Shown one piece after another: positions 34,488 through 41,257 of a stretch of DNA of 64,000 nucleotides (its first letter is position 1; each line of letters starts with the position of its first letter). This DNA is from an uncultured Clostridia bacterium. Lineage in GTDB: Bacteria > Bacillota > Clostridia > Oscillospirales > Ruminococcaceae. Under the pieces are notes generated by a model. The model saw only the letters and a program-made list of their open reading frames with translations. It had not been told where the DNA came from and searched no databases. The position numbers and the translations under genes were made by a program. The stretch lies in assembly GCA_945829235.1 (NCBI GenBank), contig CALZUA010000004.1, forward strand, positions 124,001-188,000, in the 5' to 3' direction.

Positions 34488-34904
34488 TCAGAAAAATATT
34501 TTTGTAACCAAGTAACCGATAAAAATAAACGGCACAAACGGCAAGGTTTTGCTTGCTGTTTTGCCGTAAATTTTGCAGAAAAAATAATTTCCTGCGTAAA
34601 AAATGAGCATAGCAGTCTGCGCGAACAGGAGCAGCGAAAAACTGCCCCAAAGTCCGCAAACCACGCTCAATGCCGTTATCAGCTTGACATCACCGCCGCC
34701 AATTTTCCCCGTCACAAGCGCGGTGACGAAGAAAACGGCGGCGACAACCAGTCCCCACAAATTCTCCGGTCGGAAGTTGATTACCGCAAAAAGCGCGACA
34801 AAAACGCTTATCCAATTCGGAATTTCGCGGGTTTTAATGTCCATAACGGAACCGATGCCAAGCAAAATTGAAATAGCGGCAAACTGCACCACAGAGCCAA
34901 TCAT
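34488..34904 (-). CDS. A24 prepilin peptidase (CpaA/TadV-like)
   Basis: The 138-aa product starts at ATG 34904 and overlaps the pilin stop by one base. It has several transmembrane helices and both catalytic aspartate motifs: SVMDIKTREIPNWIS and TGKIGGGDVKLI (GxGD). It lacks the N-methylation domain, like TadV/CpaA. It would mature the Flp-like pilin and the two TadE-like proteins encoded nearby. Confidence 0.87.
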   Translation of the reverse strand: MIGSVVQFAAISILLGIGSVMDIKTREIPNWISVFVALFAVINFRPENLWGLVVAAVFFVTALVTGKIGGGDVKLITALSVVCGLWGSFSLLLFAQTAMLIFYAGNYFFCKIYGKTASKTLPFVPFIFIGYLVTKIFF

Positions 34905-35134
34905 CAGCCGTTAAAATCGAACATATCCTCGACTTTTTCCGTTACTGTGGGCATAATTGTATCGCCAAAAAGTGCGTACAAACCGCCGAGAAGAAGCGCA
35001 CCGATTACGACCGCAATCAGGATTTTGATGCCCGAATCAACGAAATTCTCGCCGCACTTTTCCTTCATCAGCACCGCCGCGCGAACGATTTTTGCCTGAA
35101 TTTTAGTTCTTGTGTTCTTGAAAAAATTTCTCAT
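34904..35134 (-). CDS. Flp-like pilin (DUF6133-type)
   Basis: The 76-aa product starts at ATG 35134 (MRNFFKNTRTKIQAKIVRAA) after GGAGG. A basic N-terminus leads to CGENFVDSGIKILIAVVIGALL, a single hydrophobic helix, and a short tail. Size and place just before the prepilin peptidase gene suit the major pilin of the Tad-like machine. The acidic residue next to the helix is preserved. Confidence 0.65.
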   Translation of the reverse strand: MRNFFKNTRTKIQAKIVRAAVLMKEKCGENFVDSGIKILIAVVIGALLLGGLYALFGDTIMPTVTEKVEDMFDFNG

Positions 35135-35153
35135 AAAAACCTCCAAAAATAAA

Positions 35154-35486
35154 TTACATAGTCATTGTCGGAGCAGATTCACTCATCTGCTCCGACTGAG
35201 TAAAATTTGCGTTTGACTGCTCCTGAAGCTGCACAATTGCCTGCTTATATGCGTCCGCAACCGCATTGTTAAGCTGTTTTCTCATCTCGGGAGTCGTGGG
35301 AAAACAAAGGTCGTGATACTCGCCGTCCGCACCCTTGTACGACGGCATCGACACGAAAAGACCGTTTTTGCCCTCGATAACGCGGATATTTTTGACCGCA
35401 AAGCAATCGTCCAGATTTGCCGAAGCAATCGCCTTAACATTACCTTCGCCGGGCGTCAGACTGTTAATTCTGACATCAATTTTCAT
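35154..35486 (-). CDS. spoVG: SpoVG-family protein
   Basis: The 110-aa product starts at ATG 35486 (MKIDVRINSLTPGEGNVKAI) after GGAGGAAAAAGA. The SpoVG core is clear: ASANLDDCFAVKNIRVIEGK, then GLFVSMPSYKG. SpoVG proteins bind nucleic acids and regulate gene expression. Element-encoded copies occur at the head of transfer operons, as here before the pilin gene. The C-terminal tail is Gln/Ser-rich. Confidence 0.9.
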   Translation of the reverse strand: MKIDVRINSLTPGEGNVKAIASANLDDCFAVKNIRVIEGKNGLFVSMPSYKGADGEYHDLCFPTTPEMRKQLNNAVADAYKQAIVQLQEQSNANFTQSEQMSESAPTMTM

Positions 35487-35515
35487 TCTTTTTCCTCCAT
35501 TCCTTCAGCTGCTTG

Positions 35516-35577
35516 CCGCCAAATTTATTTCCGATTTCGACAATATTTTGTGGCTCGATTCTGAATAAATTTGGCGG
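35516..35577. repeat. Perfect 14-bp inverted repeat with 34-bp loop
   Basis: CCGCCAAATTTATT (35516-35529) is exactly inverted at 35564-35577. It lies in the 147-bp gap between the SpoVG gene and the DUF3849-like gene, upstream of the transfer operon. No poly-T follows, so it is not a classical terminator. It may be a protein-binding site or an RNA switch at the operon head. Confidence 0.6.
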
Positions 35578-35633
35578 ACTTTACGCACCGAATTTTAATT
35601 ATTTATGCAAAAACCGCAGAATTCTCCGTGGCT

Positions 35634-36353
35634 TTACATCTTGATTTCGGGCGAATTATTTTGTTCCTGCAATATATCCTCGAACAGCTCTGCAAGCCGT
35701 TCCCGCGCCCAATCGGGAATATGCTCATCGGCTATTTCTCCGAGAAAATCCTCACGGTAAAAGTGCGTTCTTTCGCCGTCCGAAAGGAACTGCCCGAACA
35801 CCTTTCTGCCAATTTTATCCGGCGAACACCCGAACCCGTTTTCCGCAAGAAACAGCTGATTTTCCGGCGTGCGAAACTCCTCTTTCAACGCTGTGTCGCG
35901 GATAATGAGCAGCTTTCCCGCGTAATCCTGCGGCTCGTCCGACTGCACGATATGCTTTCCCGAAAATAAATTCAATTTCGCGTACATTTTCTGCACTTGC
36001 CCCGCAAGCCCGTCAACGATGCAGCTATGCGAATTCAGCGCAAATTCACTGTTTCTGCTGCTGTTTGGGATATTGAAATTTCTCGCCCAATTAACATTTT
36101 CACGGTGAAATCTGCCGTCGCCTTTGCGTTCGAGAATTGTATTCGCGATAACCCAAAATGTACGGTCAAACCCGAATTCCTTAACAGCGTTTTCGGCGCA
36201 CTCATCGGGCAAATTCATGCCGTCAAAATGCTTTCTCACTTGCTAGTCAAGATAATCCCGACAGCTGATATTCTCGTTCAAGCTATCCCGCCAAGCCGCT
36301 ATTTCATCGGTATTTTTTGCCGTTGACAGCGAAAATCTATATAACGGTTTCAT
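35634..36353 (-). pseudogene. DUF3849-like gene interrupted by in-frame TAG
   Basis: The true start is ATG 36353, 6 nt after AGGAGG, giving MKPLYRFSLSTAKNTDEIAA and continuing 36 codons to TAG at 36245-36243. The same frame then continues without a break (QVRKHFDGMNLPDECAENAV) to a stop at 35634. DUF3849 proteins begin in this way and run straight through this point, so the amber codon splits one gene. A GTG at 36239 could restart translation of the last 200 codons, but it has no good ribosome site. TAG is a normal stop in neighbours, so suppression is unlikely. Confidence 0.7.
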
Positions 36354-36585
36354 CGCAAGCCTCCTGTACAATCACGCGACCATTTTCCGCGTAAACTTCG
36401 AGTACTGCGTCCTCGGGAATCCCCGCCTCGTCAAGAAAATCCGGCGGGATTTTCAATTCCTCGGGCGATTCACAATCGAGTGTTACGGTCACTCTGTCGT
36501 TCGGTTCAAGACCGAGAATTTCCCTTAACTGTGCGGAAATTTTAAGGTTTCCGCCCTTTGTAATCCTGCTGTTAAACGTCACCAT
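36337..36585 (-). CDS. AbrB/MazE-like DNA-binding protein
   Basis: The 82-aa product starts at ATG 36585 (MVTFNSRITKGGNLKISAQL) after GGAGGACGATT, inside the end of the Dam gene. The first 45 residues are a swapped-hairpin AbrB domain (SRITKGGNLKISAQLREILG, DRVTVTLD). The rest is acidic with GIPEDAVLEVYAENGRVIV. It may regulate the accessory operon or act as an antitoxin, but no toxin gene adjoins it. Its stop overlaps the start of the broken DUF3849-like gene. Confidence 0.75.
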   Translation of the reverse strand: MVTFNSRITKGGNLKISAQLREILGLEPNDRVTVTLDCESPEELKIPPDFLDEAGIPEDAVLEVYAENGRVIVQEACDETVI

Positions 36586-37390
36586 AATCGTCCTCCATCT
36601 CAAAAAGCGTCATCTGCGGATTTGCGTTTTTCCTCTCGTTCAAATCGTAATTTGCAATAAGCAATTCGCCGAACATACTCCCGCCGTCAAACCGCTGGCG
36701 AATGTTGTTCAACCGTTCGTAGCTGTACATTTCGTAACCGTTATACAACTCGCGGATTTCGGGGCAGTCATTGTAAGAAACCAAAAATTTCCCCGAAATT
36801 TTATCCAGCGAATTGCGCAAGCGCTCGTGATCCGAAGCCGTAAACCCCACGTTTTCGTAATAACTTTCCGTCGAAAAATACGGCGGGTCGCAATAAAAAA
36901 AGCTCACCTCGCTGTCCTGCGCCGAGATGAGTTTCTCAAAATCCTTATTCTCGATAACGACCTTCTGCAATCGCCGCGAAGCCTGTTCAATAAGCGGAAA
37001 ATTCGACCACATCGAGTGCGGTTTGCCGCCAAAACTGTCGCAGGAACTTGCGTAAGAATAGCGAATAAGCTGATAAAATTCCGCAGCTCGTTGCACATCG
37101 CCAATCTCCGCTTTTTCGCTGACAATATGCTTAATTCTGTCGAAATCCTCGCGGCTGTTCAACACGAAACGCAGCTTCTCGATAAGCTCCGCGCTCTTAT
37201 CCCGAACGCAAAAATACAGATTTGAGATGTTGCTGTTGAAGTCGTTGAACACCTCGAAATCGTTGCCGGGCGGTTTCGCGAAAAGAATCCAACCCCCGCC
37301 GCCAAAAACTTCAATATACTTTTCGTAATACAGCGGAAAACGGGGAATTATGATGTCGCGGCTGGACTTTTTCCCGCCAATCCAACTCAT
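36572..37390 (-). CDS. DNA adenine methyltransferase (Dam, D12 class)
   Basis: The product (about 272 aa) has the SAM-binding motif SWIGGKKSSRDII, VEFGGGGW-like YIEVFGGGGWILF and catalytic SFFYCDPPYFSTESYY (DPPY), which define an N6-adenine methylase. It probably masks element DNA from host restriction, alongside the ArdA-like protein. The start is uncertain: ATG 37390 is 20 nt from the GGAGG site. An in-frame ATC at 37402 is at ideal spacing, and homologues often begin xNSFISWIGGKK, which fits that ATC. Confidence 0.87.
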   Translation of the reverse strand: MSWIGGKKSSRDIIIPRFPLYYEKYIEVFGGGGWILFAKPPGNDFEVFNDFNSNISNLYFCVRDKSAELIEKLRFVLNSREDFDRIKHIVSEKAEIGDVQRAAEFYQLIRYSYASSCDSFGGKPHSMWSNFPLIEQASRRLQKVVIENKDFEKLISAQDSEVSFFYCDPPYFSTESYYENVGFTASDHERLRNSLDKISGKFLVSYNDCPEIRELYNGYEMYSYERLNNIRQRFDGGSMFGELLIANYDLNERKNANPQMTLFEMEDDYGDV

Positions 37391-37417
37391 AAAACTGTTG
37401 ATTTTTGTCACCTCCAA

Positions 37418-37566
37418 CCGTGTTTATGCAAAACAGCAAGGAACCGGTGTCCGAGGTAACCAATCAACCTATATTCAATTTGGAGTTGTTCTGCCTTGAA
37501 CGCCGGCATTCTGCTGTTTCACAGGCGAACACAATTCATATAGTTTGATTCGCTAATTATTTGTTT
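37418..37566 (-). other. Structured non-coding leader upstream of Dam gene
   Basis: No gene is visible in this gap. On the minus strand it contains a GAATGCCGGCGTTC dyad, and distant complementary segments AACAGCA and TGCTGTT bracket about 80 nt that include GGTTACC and ACCGGT palindromes. It may fold into a leader RNA for the Dam-AbrB operon. No known riboswitch is recognised. Confidence 0.3.
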
Positions 37567-38298
37567 TCAAGTAATTTGAGGAACTTCACTCGGCTCATTG
37601 CGGTACTCATAAGTCTGCGTTTTTTCATTGAAAACCAAGCCTTCTTCCGCAAGGTCAAGTCCCCAAAGCTCTGCCGCAAGCTCGTATGCCTCTTTAGAAT
37701 TTGGTTCATAAAATTCATCGGAAACAATCTCTCCGTTTTCAAAATCAGCCTTTCCGACATTCACGCCCAAATCCTCATCAGCCCAGGAATACTCGAATTT
37801 CAAGTCGGTGAAGTTCTCCGCGAGCTTTTGAACAATCGGCAATGCACGCGTCCAGGCGGTGTTGAAAATAAGCGTATTATCCTCGGAGATTTCCGCATTG
37901 TACGCCGACCATTTCGTTCCCCAATTCTTGACGCGCCACTCATACCACGTCGGAGCGCCGTATTTTATCTGGTTTTGGAACGCAGTTTTCCCGACCTGAA
38001 ACTCATCGGTACGGACGTCATTACGCTGCCGAAGAAACGCTTTTTCGCTTTCTTCGGGAATATTCAGCAAATCCGGCTTATTCCGCGCACCATCAAACGT
38101 GTACACGGATATGAAGTCGCGATAGGCCTTCAGACCTTTTTCCGTGCGGCTTCCAGCCTCAATATCCAGACTTTCCGGCATTGGAATTATCTTATTGAAA
38201 TCCAACACGGAATCCTTTCTTTTTACGCTCCCCAAAAGCTCGTTAATCCGTTTCTGATTTCCCGACAACCGAAGTTGGTTCATCACATGATTTGGCAT
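37567..38298 (-). CDS. DUF1281/Api92-like ferredoxin-fold protein
   Basis: The 243-aa product starts at ATG 38298 (MPNHVMNQLRLSGNQKRINE) after GGAGGTGAAAAAT. The N-terminal MPNHVxNxLxxSG and the aromatic middle APTWYEWRVKNWGTKW, with a later FEYSWADEDLGVNVG, are characteristic of the YubB/Api92 type carried by plasmids and phages. A ferredoxin-like fold is assigned to this family; the function is unknown. It starts a run of four small accessory genes on the same strand. Confidence 0.78.
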   Translation of the reverse strand: MPNHVMNQLRLSGNQKRINELLGSVKRKDSVLDFNKIIPMPESLDIEAGSRTEKGLKAYRDFISVYTFDGARNKPDLLNIPEESEKAFLRQRNDVRTDEFQVGKTAFQNQIKYGAPTWYEWRVKNWGTKWSAYNAEISEDNTLIFNTAWTRALPIVQKLAENFTDLKFEYSWADEDLGVNVGKADFENGEIVSDEFYEPNSKEAYELAAELWGLDLAEEGLVFNEKTQTYEYRNEPSEVPQIT

Positions 38299-38320
38299 AT
38301 TTTTCACCTCCAAAAACAGT

Positions 38321-38590
38321 TCACATCGACATCTCCGGCTCAATATCCTGCGATTCCGTCTGCTCGGAAATTTTGTGGAAACTATCCACCTCGGGGCAAA
38401 TTCCAAGCGACCTGCCGTTGTCGAACTTGCAATGCAAAGTTCCCATATCATCGACCGCAATCACAGTGCCTTTGGTACCGGCGGGAATCGGTCGCGGGTC
38501 ATCGCCCATTCTGTCAAGCTGCACGCGAGTTCCTGCGGGATAACGCGCCTTGAGAGCCTCAATTTGCGCTCTGCTCATTCCTTTCATCAT
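38321..38590 (-). CDS. DUF4314 domain protein
   Basis: The 89-aa product starts at ATG 38590 after AAAGGGGTGCTG. The signature is complete: RYPAGTRVQLDRMGDDPRPI, PAGTKGTVIAVDDMGTLHCK and FDNGRSLGICPEVDSF. DUF4314 is a small beta-barrel-like domain common on Clostridia and actinobacterial mobile elements. Its function is not known. A further ATG four codons in is an alternative start. Confidence 0.85.
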   Translation of the reverse strand: MMKGMSRAQIEALKARYPAGTRVQLDRMGDDPRPIPAGTKGTVIAVDDMGTLHCKFDNGRSLGICPEVDSFHKISEQTESQDIEPEMSM

Positions 38591-38601
38591 CAGCACCCCT
38601 T

Positions 38602-38976
38602 TCACATTTTCATTTCGCAAATTTCCTGTTCCGCGCTCATCTTCAATTCATTAAACGCATCGCAGATATTTTTCGCACCGCGAATATCCTGTTCAACAAG
38701 CACTTTTTCAAGCTCCTCGTCACCAATCAGCCATTGCCCGTCAAGCCTTTTGCAGAGCTGATTTACATCGGAAATTCTGTCATCGGGCAAAAGCCTTTCA
38801 CAAACAATTTCCGCGATTTTGTCATCTTTGGGAAAACGCTCAACCGAAATTTTCTCAGTCCCGCCAATCGTAATATCTTCGCTAATTCCGATGCTTTTCA
38901 AATGGTCAAACAGTTCGTTCGTAGGCACATCAAACTTCAACGAGTTTTTCCCGTTACTAATAAGAAATCTTATCAT
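38602..38976 (-). CDS. Conserved element hypothetical protein
   Basis: The 124-aa product starts at ATG 38976, one base after the upstream gene stop. It begins MIRFLISNGKNSLKFDVPTN and continues with a small acidic helical domain (LLPDDRISDVNQLCKRLDGQ). The opening resembles short segments of ArdA-type antirestriction proteins, but that is weak. No function can be assigned. Confidence 0.55.
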   Translation of the reverse strand: MIRFLISNGKNSLKFDVPTNELFDHLKSIGISEDITIGGTEKISVERFPKDDKIAEIVCERLLPDDRISDVNQLCKRLDGQWLIGDEELEKVLVEQDIRGAKNICDAFNELKMSAEQEICEMKM

Positions 38977-38977
38977 A

Positions 38978-39358
38978 TCAAGTCCTCCAATTCAGCAGTC
39001 CAATGCCGTTTCTCAGCAAAAGCGCACCCGAAAAAATTGTCTGAAAAGTGCTCTCGCCGATGAGGTCGATGTCGCACAATTCGTTCAAGGAGATTTCCGC
39101 GCTGCCGTTGTAAACGGATTTTGCCGCCTTGAACAGGGCATAGCCGTCTGTGGAAATCCCCGTCAAATCGATGTTTCCGAAATCCACCGAATGCGCTGTC
39201 AACGCGCTCTGTGAGCGAGTCCACAAGAACTTGTCCGCTGACAAAAGAAAAACAGCCGCAATATACTCGCTGCGGCTGTAATACGGATTTTTGACATTCT
39301 CGGAAATAAATCCCGTGAATGTTTTTCTGTGATAACTGTTTCTGAAATTTAGCTTCAT
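38978..39358 (-). CDS. Conserved element hypothetical protein
   Basis: The 126-aa product starts at ATG 39358 (MKLNFRNSYHRKTFTGFISE) after AGGAGGATTAAA, overlapping the stop of a 25-codon upstream frame. The middle LLSADKFLWTRSQSAL and the pattern YHR..F near the start recall the small DUF6075-like proteins seen in Clostridia elements, but the match is not firm. It heads the accessory operon that ends at the DUF1281-like gene. Confidence 0.55.
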   Translation of the reverse strand: MKLNFRNSYHRKTFTGFISENVKNPYYSRSEYIAAVFLLSADKFLWTRSQSALTAHSVDFGNIDLTGISTDGYALFKAAKSVYNGSAEISLNELCDIDLIGESTFQTIFSGALLLRNGIGLLNWRT

Positions 39359-39432
39359 TTTAATCCTCCTATTTTTTTGCACCAAAAATTTTTTGAGTTG
39401 CGCGTGCCATTTCGAATTTTTGCCTCTGTCAT
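39355..39432 (-). CDS. 25-aa leader or small protein coupled to next gene
   Basis: ATG 39432 follows AAGGAGGTCACA at good spacing. The frame encodes MTEAKIRNGTRNSKNFWCKK plus five residues, and its TGA overlaps the next ATG (ATGA). It is basic, with one Trp-Cys pair. The strong ribosome site and stop-start overlap suggest it is translated, either as a small protein or as a coupling leader for the operon. Confidence 0.5.
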   Translation of the reverse strand: MTEAKIRNGTRNSKNFWCKKIGGLK

Positions 39433-39501
39433 TTGTGACCTCCTTATCTTATATTTAAGCCCGAATGAGCCTATTTCAAGCCTATTTTTTCGCCGGGAAA
39501 C

Positions 39502-39554
39502 AAAAAAGCGCCTGTAAATTTCCACTCACCATATGAGTAGAAACTTACAGGCGC
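39502..39554 (-). terminator. Intrinsic terminator downstream of the DUF6088-like gene
   Basis: A long imperfect hairpin (GCGCCTGTAA at 39508 pairing with TTACAGGCGC ending at 39554, loop around CCATA) is followed on the minus strand by TTTTTT. It separates the DUF6088-like gene from the element accessory operon. Confidence 0.75.
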
Positions 39555-39645
39555 CTAATAATTCTACAATTCTTAATGAAAATGAGATAAATAACCCTTT
39601 TACATAGTCAACTGCGGCAACTGTTTTTCATCCTGTGACAGTACC

Positions 39646-40305
39646 TTATAATGTGAAATCATCCCCCACAATAATATCAATAACCTTTGGAAGAATCCTT
39701 TGCGGATAAAACTTCCTCGCGAACCCTACAAGTCGTATCAGATCAATTTTGTTCTTTGCAATAACCGAAGAAATAATTTCTTCCGGATTTTCAGCGTCAA
39801 TGTGAAGCCTTCTCATGTCATTTATAACATCAAGCATTTGCAGGTATCGATAATTGTCGCTTGTTATATTAACGGGAGGTTTTTTCGCGGTTACATGACA
39901 ATTATCAGGCAATTTTCTTCTGTAATTATTGGAAACCACCTCAATCTCTCGAGGAATGAGCGTTGACAAACCAATCCGATTAAAGAAAGACGCACCGCTT
40001 TCATATCCAATTATCTCGTCGGCAGATATTGTTAACATTTTTACTGCATATCGATCATAATCGGGCTTGACCTGTCCGAAAACAGTTTGCTTGGGAACAT
40101 AATAAACGCCTTTTTCGATACGTCCAAGCTTCCCCTCATCATACATTCTCTTTAACTTATTGTTTGTAATAAGCATAGCGTCTCTTTGAGCGAGGTCAAA
40201 TTCCTTTTTCAGTATCTCAGCTATATTTTCATTTATGAATGGCTCACCCACAGGATAATTCTCAATAATTCCACGAATTCGCTCGCTGTAAATTCCAATC
40301 CGCAT
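39646..40305 (-). CDS. DUF6088/AbiEi-like antitoxin-type protein
   Basis: The product (219 aa from ATG 40305; ATG 40311 is closer to the AAAGAG site) begins MRIGIYSERIRGIIENYPVG. It has a winged-helix-like N-terminus (NKLKRMYDEGKLGRIEKGVYYV) and a second domain with IIGYESGASFFNRIGLST and IPREIEVVSNNYRRKL, the layout of AbiEi/DUF6088 transcription-repressing antitoxins. A nucleotidyltransferase (AbiEii) toxin normally follows; here a terminator follows instead. It has its own consensus promoter. Confidence 0.75.
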   Translation of the reverse strand: MRIGIYSERIRGIIENYPVGEPFINENIAEILKKEFDLAQRDAMLITNNKLKRMYDEGKLGRIEKGVYYVPKQTVFGQVKPDYDRYAVKMLTISADEIIGYESGASFFNRIGLSTLIPREIEVVSNNYRRKLPDNCHVTAKKPPVNITSDNYRYLQMLDVINDMRRLHIDAENPEEIISSVIAKNKIDLIRLVGFARKFYPQRILPKVIDIIVGDDFTL

Positions 40306-40365
40306 AGTCATTACTCTTTCTATAAGATATTTATTCGTTTTATTTCAATATTATATCATAGCCTT

Positions 40366-40394
40366 ATTATATCATATTATTCTTGTTTTGTCAA
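40366..40394 (-). promoter_or_regulatory. Consensus promoter of the DUF6088-like gene
   Basis: TTGACA (40394-40389), 17 bp, TATAAT (40371-40366) on the minus strand. A second TATAAT-like box overlapping a near-repeat ATATAATA follows. The rest of the roughly 420-bp gap to the tRNA contains only terminator hairpins. Confidence 0.75.
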
Positions 40395-40504
40395 GGTGTA
40401 TCAACTTTTGTTTTCGGCATTCTGCCCAATTTCAACCGTTGATTTTTTGCAATAAAAAAGGTTCAAATCCCCCAAAAATCTTTTTCGTCACAATCTCGAC
40501 TAAT

Positions 40505-40555
40505 AAAAAACCGCCTGCAATCAACTCCTCACTCAAAAGAAGCCAATCGCAGGCG
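40505..40555 (-). terminator. Intrinsic terminator downstream of tRNA-Ser
   Basis: CGCCTGC (40512-40518) pairs with GCAGGCG (40549-40555); on the minus strand TTTTTT follows (40510-40505). It would end the tRNA-Ser transcript. Confidence 0.65.
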
Positions 40556-40665
40556 TTCTATACATATTGCACAAAAATTCTCGAAAAAATTTTGCAAACG
40601 GGGGTACATATCCATTTAACCTTAAAAAATATCTACGGTGACGATTTCTTATTTCCGAAAAGATT

Positions 40666-40705
40666 TATGCCCGCAAGTGGCTTTGTGAAGCCGTTTGCGG
40701 GCATA
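40666..40705. terminator. Hairpin just downstream of tRNA-Ser
   Basis: TATGCCCGCAA pairs with TTGCGGGCATA, with an inner GGCTT/AAGCC stem. There is no long T-run on either strand. It may be a processing or weak termination hairpin after the tRNA. Confidence 0.45.
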
Positions 40706-40728
40706 ATATCTATTTGGTCACATAAAGT

Positions 40729-40817
40729 TGGCGGAGAGGAAGGGATTCGAACCCTTGTGGGATTGCTCCCAAACGGTTTTCAAGACCGCCTCGTTATGAC
40801 CACTTCGATACCTCTCC
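40729..40817 (-). tRNA. tRNA-Ser (anticodon UGA)
   Basis: The 89-nt gene has acceptor GGAGAGG pairing with CCTCTCC, an encoded CCA end, the anticodon loop CTTGAAA with anticodon TGA, a long variable arm as in class II tRNAs, and a TTCGAAT T-loop. A TTGACA-17-TAAAAT promoter lies upstream. tRNA 3' ends are common integration sites, but no second copy of this 3' end was found in the window. Confidence 0.95.
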
Positions 40818-40832
40818 ACATTTAACTTATAT

Positions 40833-40861
40833 ATTTTACCACATTTTTGCCGTTTTGTCAA
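40833..40861 (-). promoter_or_regulatory. tRNA-Ser promoter
   Basis: TTGACA (40861-40856), 17 bp, TAAAAT (40838-40833) on the minus strand, 15 bp before the tRNA 5' end. Confidence 0.8.
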
Positions 40862-40878
40862 GGGCTTTTGCAAAAAAA

Positions 40879-40905
40879 GTCCGCGAAATTTTCACGGACA
40901 TTTTT
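40879..40905. terminator. Bidirectional hairpin terminator
   Basis: GTCCG (40879-40883) pairs with CGGAC (40895-40899), with extra GAAA/TTTC pairing inside. It is flanked by an A-run on the left and ATTTTT on the right. Confidence 0.6.
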
Positions 40906-40934
40906 GCTCAGTAGTATGACGCTGAACCCAATTT

Positions 40935-40966
40935 CGCCCCCAAGTTTCATCTAGGGGCGATTTTTC
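40935..40966 (+). terminator. Hairpin with T-run
   Basis: CGCCCC (40935-40940) pairs with GGGGCG (40954-40959), followed by ATTTTTC. No plus-strand gene precedes it closely; it may be left over from a lost gene. Confidence 0.45.
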
Positions 40967-41003
40967 TTCCCGAAGGCGGCAAATCTATTTTGCCACAATT
41001 CCA

Positions 41004-41257
41004 CTATTTGTGCAAAAAAGCAAGTTGAAAATTGTTTGTATCGGCAACTATGTAAACCTTGTTCGGCTTGTCGGCAATGCCACACACACGATTGATTTAA
41101 AATGCTTTATAGGCAGGCAAAATCGGTTCTGTTAGCCGTCTTTATCGTCAAAGTATTTATAGTTTTCGGGAATCTGTTTTATAAGGGTATTTATCGACTC
41201 AATTGTATTTCTGCTTTTTGGAAGGTCATTTATATTGAATATCCTTCTAATATATAC
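41004..41257 (-). pseudogene. Decayed coding remnants
   Basis: Two short minus-strand frames read like protein but lack starts. Frame 41132-41257 gives NINDLPKSRNTIESINTLIK then QIPENYKYFDDKDG. A second frame ending at 41004-41006 gives GIADKPNKVYIVADTNNFQL then AFLHK. The first adjoins the end of the 76-aa gene in another frame, suggesting that an originally longer gene was frameshifted and eroded. Evidence is by appearance only. Confidence 0.35.

Noticed and set aside
35487-35633. 27-codon minus-strand frame MRKVRQIYSESSHKIL between the SpoVG and DUF3849-like genes
   Set aside because: No ribosome site, and most of it lies within the perfect inverted repeat.
39502-40555. Two similar hairpins (A6-[GC]CGCCTG ... 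CAGGCG) as ends of a mobile element
   Set aside because: Each has the T-run expected for a minus-strand terminator after a gene, so termination explains both without a transposition claim.
40729-40817. tRNA-Ser 3' end as the attachment site of the conjugative element
   Set aside because: No second copy of the 3' end was found near 5.8-6.1 kb or elsewhere in the window, and the integrase lies far from it. It remains possible only if the element extends beyond what I see.
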